Assembly: GCA_017460265.1 (NCBI GenBank)
Contig: JAFUBJ010000439.1
Coordinates: forward strand, 1-5,491
Reading direction: 5' to 3'
Source of the DNA: Atopobiaceae bacterium
GTDB taxonomy: Bacteria > Actinomycetota > Coriobacteriia > Coriobacteriales > Atopobiaceae
Length of the DNA stretch: 5,491 nucleotides
The number at the start of each line of letters is the position of its first letter. The stretch's first letter is position 1. The translations under genes were made by a program, and so were the position numbers. The notes beneath the pieces are model-generated. The model saw only the letters and a program-made list of their open reading frames with translations. It searched no databases and was not told where the DNA came from. Positions 1 through 5,491 of this stretch are shown one piece after another.

Positions 1-2620
1 GAACGGCCTCGATACGGCCGAGGCGGCGCGCCGCCTTGCCGAGAACGGCCCCAACAAGCTCGCCGAGGGCGAGAAGGACCCGCTCTGGAAGCGTTTCTTC
101 GCGCAGATGGCCGACCCCATGGTCATCCTGCTCATCGTGGCCGCCGTCATCTCGGCCATCGTCAGCATGATCTCGGGTGAGAACGACTTCGCCGACGTGA
201 TCATCATCATGTTCGTGGTCATCCTTAACTCCGTGCTTGGCGTGGTACAGGAATACCAGGCCGAGAACGCCTTGGCAGCCCTTCAGGAGATGAGTGCCGC
301 CCAGTCCAAGGTCATCCGTGACGGCCGCCAGATCACCGTTCCGTCTGCCGAGCTCGTTCCCGGCGACATCGTGGTGCTCGAGGCCGGCGACGCCGTTCCC
401 GCCGACTGCCGCATTCTGGAGAGCGCCTCGATGAAGATCGAGGAGAGCGCCCTTACCGGCGAGTCCGTGCCTTCCGAGAAGATTGCCAAGATTCTCGGCC
501 TTCCCTCGGGCAATGACGACGTGCCCCTGGGTGACCGCAAGAACATGTGCTACATGGGCTCTACCGTGGTCTATGGCCGTGGTCAGGCAGTTGTCGTCGC
601 CACTGGTATGCAGACCGAGATGGGCAAGATCGCTGACGCCATCGCCCAGGCATCGGACGAGCTCACCCCGCTGCAGGTCAAGCTCAACGAGCTTTCCAAC
701 GTGCTGACCAAGCTCGTGGTGGGCATCTGCGCCATCGTGTTCATCGTGGGCATGATCCAGAACGGTGGCCTGGCATTCTTCAACGACATGAATCTGGTGC
801 TCAACACCTTCATGGTCGCGGTTTCGCTGGCCGTTGCCGCCATCCCCGAGGGCTTGGTCGCAGTCGTGACCATCGCGCTTTCCATCGGCGTCACCAAGAT
901 GAGCAAGCGCAACGCCATCGTGCGCAAGATGAACGCCGTCGAGACCCTGGGCTGCACGCAGGTCATCTGCTCGGACAAGACCGGCACGCTCACGCAGAAC
1001 AAGATGACCGTGGTGCGCCACTACGGCGAGGACATCGACCGTCTGGTGCGCTGCATGGCCCTGTGCTCCGACGCCAAGTGGGACACCGTGGAGGGCGAGG
1101 CCGTGGGCGAGCCCACCGAGGCCGCGCTCGTTGCCGACGCAGCAAAGCTTGGCTTCACGTCCGCTGACTTGGACGCTGTCAACCCGCGTGTGGGCGAGGC
1201 GCCCTTTGACTCAGGCCGCAAGATGATGTCGGTCGTCAACCTCTCGCCTGCGGGCGACTACATCCAGCACACCAAGGGCGGCCCCGACGTGGTGCTTGCC
1301 CGCTGCACCATGTTCCACACCGCCGAGGGCGACGTTCCCATGACCGACGAGCTGCGCGCCAAGATCATGGAGCAGAACAAGGCCATGGCCGACGACGCGC
1401 TGCGCGTCATGGCCGCCGCCCGCACCAACTATCACAAGAATCCGCCCGCGAGCTACGAGGCTGCCGACCTCGAGCAGAACATGACCTTCATTGGTCTGTG
1501 CGGCATGATTGACCCAGTTCGCCCCGAGGTGAAGGACGCCATCAAGGAGGCCCACGAGGCCGGCATGCGCGTCGTCATGATCACGGGCGACCACATCGAC
1601 ACGGCCGTGGCCATTGCCAAGGAGCTGGGCATCGTCGAGAGCGCCGAGCAGGCCCTGACGGGCTCTGAGCTCGACAAGATCTCTGACGAGGAGTTCTTCA
1701 CGCGCATCGAGGAGATTGGCGTCTATGCACGAGTCCAGCCTGAGCACAAGACGCGCATCGTCGACACGTGGAAGAAGAAGGGCATGGTCGTTGCCATGAC
1801 GGGCGACGGCGTGAACGACGCACCCTCCATCAAGAAGGCCGACATCGGCGTGGGCATGGGCATCACGGGCACCGACGTCACCAAGGGCGTTGCCGACATG
1901 GTCCTGGCCGATGACAACTTCGCCACCATCATCGGCGCCGTCGAAGAGGGTCGTCGTATCTACGACAACATTCGCAAGGCCATTCAGTTCCTGCTGTCCT
2001 CCAACCTTGCCGAGGTCATCGCGGTCTTCGTCGCGTCGCTCATCGGCTTCACCATCCTTGAGCCCACGCACCTGCTGTGGATCAACCTCATCACCGACTC
2101 GCTGCCGGCACTCGCCATGTGCATGGAGGCTGCCGAGCCCGACATCATGCGTCGCAAGCCACGCAACTCCCAAGACGGCATCTTCGCCAACGGCATGGGC
2201 ATCGACACCCTCTTCCAGGGCGTTGTCATTGCGGCCCTCACGCTGGGCTCGTACTTCATCGGCATCAACCATGCCGGCGTGGGCATCGCCGAGGCCGTTG
2301 CAAACGACCAGGCTGGCCTTGAGGGCATGACCATGGCGTTCCTCACGCTGTCCATGGTCGAGATGTTCCACTCGCTCAACATGCGCAGCCGCCGCGCTTC
2401 GATCTTTGGCCTGCCTACGCAGAATGGCTGGGCTTGGGGAGCATTCGCGCTTTCGCTGGTGCTCACCTGGATCGTCATCGAGACACCGCTCTCCGGTCTC
2501 TTCAACTTTGCCGAGCTCGACATGATGCACTACGCCATGGCCATGGGCCTTGCCGCATCCATCATCCCCATCGTCGAGATCTACAAGGCCGTCATGCGTT
2601 CCGTCGAGAAGGACAAGTAA
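1..2620 (+). CDS. Calcium-transporting P-type ATPase (type IIA-like), 5' end outside window
   Basis: Integral membrane pump that couples ATP hydrolysis, through a phospho-aspartate intermediate, to export of a cation, most likely Ca2+. The reading frame is open from base 2, and the 35 codons before the Met at 107 already match the family's cation-ATPase N-terminal domain (GPNKL, then the amphipathic stretch before M1), so the true start is upstream and 107 is an internal Met. Of 872 visible residues: TGES actuator loop at 152-155, PEGL in M4 at 282-285, phosphorylation motif DKTGT at 325, nucleotide-binding KGGPD at 425, TGDGVND hinge at 600. Ca2+-ligand equivalents are present in M4 (Glu283), M5 (SSNLAE: Asn668, Glu671), M6 (NLITD: Asn695, Thr698, Asp699) and M8 (VEMFHSLN: Glu787). 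The Asn in M6 argues against a Na+/K+-type pump, which has Asp there. There is no long C-terminal regulatory tail. It ends at TAA 2618-2620, just before rsgA. Family certain; Ca2+ specificity inferred from ligands. Confidence 0.95.
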   Translation, partial: NGLDTAEAARRLAENGPNKLAEGEKDPLWKRFFAQMADPMVILLIVAAVISAIVSMISGENDFADVIIIMFVVILNSVLGVVQEYQAENALAALQEMSAAQSKVIRDGRQITVPSAELVPGDIVVLEAGDAVPADCRILESASMKIEESALTGESVPSEKIAKILGLPSGNDDVPLGDRKNMCYMGSTVVYGRGQAVVVATGMQTEMGKIADAIAQASDELTPLQVKLNELSNVLTKLVVGICAIVFIVGMIQNGGLAFFNDMNLVLNTFMVAVSLAVAAIPEGLVAVVTIALSIGVTKMSKRNAIVRKMNAVETLGCTQVICSDKTGTLTQNKMTVVRHYGEDIDRLVRCMALCSDAKWDTVEGEAVGEPTEAALVADAAKLGFTSADLDAVNPRVGEAPFDSGRKMMSVVNLSPAGDYIQHTKGGPDVVLARCTMFHTAEGDVPMTDELRAKIMEQNKAMADDALRVMAAARTNYHKNPPASYEAADLEQNMTFIGLCGMIDPVRPEVKDAIKEAHEAGMRVVMITGDHIDTAVAIAKELGIVESAEQALTGSELDKISDEEFFTRIEEIGVYARVQPEHKTRIVDTWKKKGMVVAMTGDGVNDAPSIKKADIGVGMGITGTDVTKGVADMVLADDNFATIIGAVEEGRRIYDNIRKAIQFLLSSNLAEVIAVFVASLIGFTILEPTHLLWINLITDSLPALAMCMEAAEPDIMRRKPRNSQDGIFANGMGIDTLFQGVVIAALTLGSYFIGINHAGVGIAEAVANDQAGLEGMTMAFLTLSMVEMFHSLNMRSRRASIFGLPTQNGWAWGAFALSLVLTWIVIETPLSGLFNFAELDMMHYAMAMGLAASIIPIVEIYKAVMRSVEKDK

Positions 2621-2626
2621 GGCCGC

Positions 2627-3799
2627 ATGGCTAAGCGCTCTGCAAAGAGACGAGTGAGTCGCGCCGACAGGGTCGAGCAGGCCCTGCCGGCGCTCTCCTT
2701 GCTCACCGACCTTCCGAGCTTTGACGAGCTTGTTCCCACCAAGGAGCAGCAAGAGGCGTTTGATGGTTCCTGCAAGCGCCTGGAGCGCGAGGAAGGGGTG
2801 GATCGCTGCGAGCTTGCCCTTGGTTGCGTGGTTCGCCTTGACAGGGGCTTTCCGGCCGTCATGACCGCCTCCGGCGTGACGCGTTCCGAGTTTGCCGCGC
2901 AGCTCACCAAGGGTGACTTCTCGCGCGTTGCCGTGGGAGACTGGGTGTGCCTGCGCATGCCCGAGGGTCATGAGATGTCCCTCATCCAAGAGATCCTTCC
3001 CAGAGAGAGCGACATAGCCCGCTGGAAGGGCGGAGCCCGCGGAGAGCGCCAGACGCTTGCGGCCAATGTGGACGTGGTGCTTGTCGTGCAGGCCCTTGGT
3101 GCCGAGGCCATATCGTGCGAGCGGATCGCGCGCTCTGCCGTGGTTGCCGCAGACTGCGGGGCGCATGTCTGCGTGGTGCTGACCAAGGCCGACCGCGCCG
3201 GCGCCGAGGTGCTTGGGGAGGACCTCGGCCTCATAGAACAGGTGCTTGGAAGCGATGCCCGCGTTGCCGTGACGGCGGCTAAGGGCTCGTCTGACGAGCA
3301 TGGCCTCGAGCAGGCGGCTCGTGCCCATGGGGCGCTCTGGGGCAACGAGGGCGTGCGCGAGCTGGTGCCCCACGGCACGATCGCCATCATGCTCGGTGAG
3401 TCTGGCGCGGGGAAGTCAACGCTTCTGAATGCCCTCCTGGGCCGAGATGCCCTTGAGACGGGTGCCGTGCGCGAACGAGACGACGCGGGTCGTCACACGA
3501 CGGTCGCGCGACGCATGGTGAGCCTGCCCGACGCCGGCGTCATCGTGGACGAGCCCGGGCTGAGAAGCCTGCCCATGGTGGGTCATGAGCGCGGCTTGGC
3601 GCAAGTGTTTCCCGAGATAGCCGATGCCGCGCGTGGGTGCCGCTTCCGTGATTGCACGCATACCCACGAGCCGGGATGCGAGGTCTTGGAACGCTTTGGT
3701 TCCGGTTCGTTCACGCCGGTTCGGCTCGAGACGTACCTGGCGCTTGCCCACGAGATGCGCGAAAGCGCCGCAACCCTCGATCCTGACGTGGTTATCTAG
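2627..3799 (+). CDS. rsgA: Small ribosomal subunit biogenesis GTPase RsgA
   Basis: Circularly permuted GTPase that binds the 30S subunit late in maturation and hydrolyses GTP to help release assembly factors. The 390 residues follow family order: basic N-terminal tail (1-16), OB-fold region around 60-125, then G4 (TKAD, 186-189), G5 region (VTAAKG, 215-220), G1/P-loop (GESGAGKS, 257-264), G2 region (RHTT, 289-292), G3 (DEPG, 308-311), and a C-terminal zinc motif CX4CXHX5C with Cys338, Cys343, His345 and Cys351. The G4-G5-G1-G2-G3 order is diagnostic. G3 is normally DTPG; the Glu here is unusual. The in-frame TAA of the upstream pump lies two codons before the ATG at 2627, so no earlier start exists. 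SD-like bases are AGAAGGA (2607-2613, a long 13-base spacer) or TAAGG (2618-2622, a 4-base spacer). The 6-base gap suggests one transcript with the pump and possible translational coupling. The length is somewhat above the ~350 residues of E. coli RsgA, mostly from the N-terminal extension. Confidence 0.95.
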   Translation: MAKRSAKRRVSRADRVEQALPALSLLTDLPSFDELVPTKEQQEAFDGSCKRLEREEGVDRCELALGCVVRLDRGFPAVMTASGVTRSEFAAQLTKGDFSRVAVGDWVCLRMPEGHEMSLIQEILPRESDIARWKGGARGERQTLAANVDVVLVVQALGAEAISCERIARSAVVAADCGAHVCVVLTKADRAGAEVLGEDLGLIEQVLGSDARVAVTAAKGSSDEHGLEQAARAHGALWGNEGVRELVPHGTIAIMLGESGAGKSTLLNALLGRDALETGAVRERDDAGRHTTVARRMVSLPDAGVIVDEPGLRSLPMVGHERGLAQVFPEIADAARGCRFRDCTHTHEPGCEVLERFGSGSFTPVRLETYLALAHEMRESAATLDPDVVI

Positions 3800-3808
3800 G
3801 GCTTTTTT
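3774..3808 (+). terminator. Candidate intrinsic terminator overlapping the rsgA stop codon
   Basis: CCCT (3774-3777) pairs with AGGG (3798-3801). After a C/T mismatch, GAT (3779-3781) pairs with ATC (3794-3796), and CC (3782-3783) with GG (3790-3791) across a two-T bulge, closing a TGACGT loop. A run of six T (3803-3808) follows one base after the stem. The stem is imperfect, but the G/C base next to a T tract is the classic arrangement. It lies at the end of the ATPase-rsgA unit and contains the rsgA TAG. Assigned by eye, with no folding energy calculated. Confidence 0.5.
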
Positions 3809-3828
3809 CAAACTTGAGTCTCTTTATG

Positions 3829-3861
3829 GGGCCGCCTCGCATGGCAATTGCGAGGCGGCCC
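3829..3861 (+). terminator. Perfect 13-bp GC-rich hairpin, probable second terminator
   Basis: The left arm 3829-3841 (GGGCCGCCTCGCA) is the exact reverse complement of the right arm 3849-3861, with a 7-base loop (TGGCAAT). The following bases (CTTCGTCTGTCTCG region) are pyrimidine-rich but not a true T run, and there is no T run on the opposite strand either. With the upstream hairpin and T tract it probably forms a tandem stop separating rsgA from the pilus genes. It could instead be an RNA-stabilising 3' stem. Confidence 0.6.
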
Positions 3862-3927
3862 TTCGTCTGTCTCGTTGCTGGGTGGAGAGACCTTATCTAC
3901 ATCGTTGAGCTGGCACATGTTGAAAGT

Positions 3928-3970
3928 CGTGCAGCCACGTGCAGACAGCTGCAAGACAAGTGCTGCACGT
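3928..3970. promoter_or_regulatory. GTGCAG/CTGCAC motif cluster upstream of pilus genes, candidate operator
   Basis: CGTGCAG occurs at 3928-3934 and again at 3938-3944, and the inverted form CTGCACG at 3963-3969. ACGTGCAG (3937-3944) and CTGCACGT (3963-3970) are a perfect 8-bp inverted repeat with an 18-base spacer. TGCA cores fall at 3930, 3940 and 3950, exactly 10 bp apart, with a fourth at 3964. Just downstream is the AT-rich TTAAATAAT (3973-3981), of which TAAATA (3974-3979) could serve as a -10 element. No good -35 sits at the right distance, which would suit an activator-dependent promoter. TTGAAA at 3920-3925 resembles a -35 but lacks a matching -10 at 16-18 bases. Function is inferred; only the repeats are directly seen. 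Confidence 0.4.
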
Positions 3971-4021
3971 TCTTAAATAATCGCAGGTAAACGCCCCATT
4001 TCATCCGAGAATTCCTGTACC

Positions 4022-4038
4022 GGGCGCAACGGGCGCCC
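4022..4038 (+). promoter_or_regulatory. Leader stem-loop next to the cpaB ribosome binding site
   Basis: GGGCGC (4022-4027) pairs with GCGCCC (4033-4038) around a 5-base loop. The C run 4036-4039 could instead pair with the G run 4051-4054 that forms the Shine-Dalgarno sequence, so the two folds are mutually exclusive. This may influence translation of the SAF-domain gene, but such GC-rich pairings also arise by chance in this genome. Confidence 0.25.
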
Positions 4039-4050
4039 CAGGGGAAGCGT

Positions 4051-4058
4051 GGGGGTGA
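4051..4058 (+). promoter_or_regulatory. Ribosome binding site of the CpaB-like gene
   Basis: GGGGGTGA ends 3 bases before the ATG at 4062 and shares GGTGA with the consensus AGGAGGTGA. It contains a TGA (4056-4058) in frame with the ATG, which rules out any start further upstream. Confidence 0.6.
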
Positions 4059-4061
4059 GCG

Positions 4062-4772
4062 ATGTCAGCTCGATTCAGGGCGCTGTTTGCGCTGTCATGC
4101 GCGGTCTTATCGGTCTTGCTGTGCCTGAACTACGCGTCGTACGTCCAGGCTGAGGCCGATCGCGTCCGCTCGGAAACCCTTGCACGCTATGGCGGAGAGG
4201 TGGTGACGCTCGTGGTGTCTGCGACGACGCTCGAGCCAGGTGACGTTGCGAACTCGATGAACGTGACAACGCGGGAATGGCTGGCAGACCTGGCCCCCGA
4301 AGGGGCCCTGACAAGTCTTGACGACGTCATAGGCCGCGAGGTGGGAAACGCCGCGCCGCGTGGTGTGCCCCTGACGGATATCACCTTCCGTGACGCCTCG
4401 ACGATGGCCGAGGTGCCTGACGGTCGCGTGGCGGTGACGCTGCCCGTGACCGACAAGCTCGGCGTGGCTCACGACCTCTCTCGGGGAACGACGCTGACCG
4501 CCTACGCAATTACGAGTGACGGCGCCCGGCTCATCTCGCATTCGATGACCGTGCTTGCCGTGCCGGTAACTACAGCCATGGGCACATCGGGCCAGCTCAC
4601 GGTCGCGGTGGCACCCGAGGACGTCCCTGCGGTTCTCTCGGCAAGCGCCTCCAGCGACCTGCGCATCGTCATGCCAGGCTCGGGCGTGCTTGACGATGAC
4701 GAGAGCGCTGACCCCGCTGCGCCAGCACAGATCGAGGACGGGCAGAAGGAAGAGGCGAAGGCGGCATCATGA
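4062..4772 (+). CDS. cpaB: CpaB/RcpC-like Flp pilus assembly protein (SAF domain)
   Basis: Predicted membrane-anchored assembly factor of a Tad/Flp pilus. The 236 residues start with a single hydrophobic segment (about 7-25, after Arg4 and Arg6) that would act as a signal anchor and put the rest outside the membrane. A SAF domain spans about 46-110, with the family pattern of an effector-like strand (VVSATTLEPGDV), a PEGALTSLDDVIGREV turn and an RGVPL loop. A CpaB/RcpC C-terminal region at about 120-205 includes VAVTLPVTD and the following LSRGTTLTAY segment. The tail (210-236) is acidic, with Ala/Glu/Asp-rich low complexity. Family members are often a little longer, so this is a compact version. 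The start is fixed by an in-frame TGA two codons upstream. The stop overlaps the next start as ATGA (4769-4772), which together with the TadZ-like neighbour supports the pilus assignment. A generic SAF-domain protein is the alternative. Confidence 0.8.
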   Translation: MSARFRALFALSCAVLSVLLCLNYASYVQAEADRVRSETLARYGGEVVTLVVSATTLEPGDVANSMNVTTREWLADLAPEGALTSLDDVIGREVGNAAPRGVPLTDITFRDASTMAEVPDGRVAVTLPVTDKLGVAHDLSRGTTLTAYAITSDGARLISHSMTVLAVPVTTAMGTSGQLTVAVAPEDVPAVLSASASSDLRIVMPGSGVLDDDESADPAAPAQIEDGQKEEAKAAS

Positions 4773-5491
4773 GACATCAATGGGTGGGTCTGTGTGCCGA
4801 TGGGGCACGCGAGGAGCTTGAGGCGGCTATCCGGCAGATTGACGCTGCGGCGCACATCGTCTTCGCGCGTGATGCTGCCGACATCCGATGCCGGTTGCGA
4901 GACGAGGTTCCCGGTGCGTATGGGGCGGTCGTTGGCTTGGGGTCGGGCGAGGTGTCCGACGTGAACCTTGCCGCCGCGCTTGCCTCGGATGGCAAGGCGC
5001 GCGAGGTCGTCCTGGTGCAGCGCTTTGTGACTGGTTCACTTCGTTCCCGTGCCGCGCGGGCAGGAATCTCGCGTGTCATCGACATCGATGACGTGCTCTT
5101 TGACGAGATGCTGGAAGAGGATGCGTCTGTTGGGTCTGACTGTGCTGCGAGCATGCGGAAGGCCGATGAGGCTCCCGGTGCCGATCTGCGTGCGGCTGTG
5201 CACGAAGAGCGTGCGGGACTGGCCCCTGTGATTGTGCTCTCGTCTGGCCGCGGTGGCGTGGGAAAGAGCGCCCTTGCCGCGGTCTGGGCGGTCATGGCAG
5301 CGCGTTGGGGAATGCCCGTAAGCCTCTGTGACCTTGACCTTGCCTGCGGAAACCTTCCGTCGCAGTTTGGCCTGGGACGGTGGGAGGATCCCACGACCTA
5401 TGTCAAGGGTGGCGTCTTTGACAGGGATCGGGCCATCGAGGCGGGGCACCAGGTCATGGACGGCCTGAGGGTCTGGGGTCCCTGCGAGCGC
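4769..5491 (+). CDS. CpaE/TadZ-like pilus-locus ATPase, 3' end outside window
   Basis: The frame is open from ATG 4769 to the window edge (241 codons, no stop). Residues 1-115 look like a degenerate receiver domain: alternating hydrophobic strands (AVVGLG at 53-58, EVVLVQ at 79-84, RVIDI at 102-106) with no phospho-acceptor Asp at the end of the third strand. An acidic, variable linker covers about 108-150. From 152 a ParA/MinD-type ATPase begins: strand PVIVLSSG, P-loop GRGGVGKS (160-167), and Walker A' CDLDLACGNLPSQFGL (187-202) with Asp188 and Asp190. This pseudo-receiver plus P-loop layout is that of CpaE/TadZ, which marks the polar or localised assembly site of Tad pili. The signature Lys expected at 161 is Arg, while the P-loop Lys166 is kept. 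The likely SD is GAAGG (4757-4761) with 7-base spacing inside the upstream gene, so coupled translation is likely. The remaining ATPase domain and any following tadA/tadB genes are not visible. Confidence 0.85.
   Translation, partial: MRHQWVGLCADGAREELEAAIRQIDAAAHIVFARDAADIRCRLRDEVPGAYGAVVGLGSGEVSDVNLAAALASDGKAREVVLVQRFVTGSLRSRAARAGISRVIDIDDVLFDEMLEEDASVGSDCAASMRKADEAPGADLRAAVHEERAGLAPVIVLSSGRGGVGKSALAAVWAVMAARWGMPVSLCDLDLACGNLPSQFGLGRWEDPTTYVKGGVFDRDRAIEAGHQVMDGLRVWGPCER

Noticed and set aside
107..109. Met at 107 as the start of the ATPase
   Set aside because: The 35 codons before it match the conserved N-terminal region of the family in the same frame, so translation begins left of the window.
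1211..3373. A 720-codon open frame on the minus strand spanning parts of the pump and rsgA
   Set aside because: It lies wholly antisense to two well-recognised genes, its His/Gly/Asp/Arg/Val-rich composition has no domain-like pattern, and long antisense frames are expected in G/C-ending high-GC genes.
3920..3925. TTGAAA as the -35 of a pilus promoter
   Set aside because: The bases 16-18 positions downstream (around 3942-3949) do not resemble a -10, and the AT-rich TAAATA element is about 48 bases away.
3928..3970. A c-di-GMP riboswitch or CRISPR-like array
   Set aside because: The motifs are 6-8 bases at 10-bp spacing with no repeat-spacer pattern, and none of the conserved riboswitch core sequences I know could be recognised.
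3826..3990. A 54-codon + strand open frame in the intergenic region
   Set aside because: It has no ribosome binding site, begins within the terminator hairpin region, and its predicted peptide shows no recognisable pattern.
3897..4004. A 35-codon minus-strand open frame with an AGGA upstream
   Set aside because: It is very short, runs through the motif array and the -10-like element, and its composition is simply that of the repeats. The AGGA match alone is weak.

Overview
The window is high-GC DNA with strongly G/C-ending codons and close gene packing. Family-level features (a type II Ca2+ P-type ATPase, an RsgA of the longer actinobacterial style, and the start of a Tad/Flp pilus locus) fit a high-GC Actinomycetota, most plausibly a gut or oral member of the Coriobacteriia. 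The organism assignment is an inference from sequence style. No rRNA or other species marker is present.

Layout, all on the + strand. (1) Positions 1-2620 hold nearly all of a P-type cation ATPase whose first roughly 15-25 codons lie left of the window. It keeps all the catalytic motifs and all seven carboxylate, amide and hydroxyl side chains that line the two Ca2+ sites of SERCA pumps, so a Ca2+ exporter is the best call. (2) Six bases downstream, in the same reading frame, is rsgA (2627-3799), a circularly permuted GTPase of 30S subunit maturation, with an unusual Glu in its G3 motif. The two genes are probably co-transcribed. (3) A 262-base intergenic stretch (3800-4061) carries a likely intrinsic terminator overlapping the rsgA stop, a second perfect 13-bp hairpin, a cluster of GTGCAG/CTGCAC motifs with TGCA cores spaced exactly 10 bp apart, an AT-rich -10-like element, and a GC-rich leader that can fold next to the next gene's ribosome binding site. 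(4) Positions 4062-4772 encode a CpaB/RcpC-like SAF-domain protein. (5) It overlaps by ATGA a CpaE/TadZ-like ParA-family ATPase (4769 onward) that runs off the right edge after 241 codons.

The left half is therefore housekeeping (ion export, ribosome assembly). The right half is the head of a probable tight-adherence (Tad/Flp) pilus operon: CpaB is the periplasmic or cell-surface assembly factor, and TadZ/CpaE would place the machine at its cellular site. No wholly new system can be demonstrated here. The points most worth a second look are the phased motif array in front of the pilus genes, the Arg replacing the signature Lys in the TadZ-like Walker A motif, and the DEPG G3 motif of RsgA.
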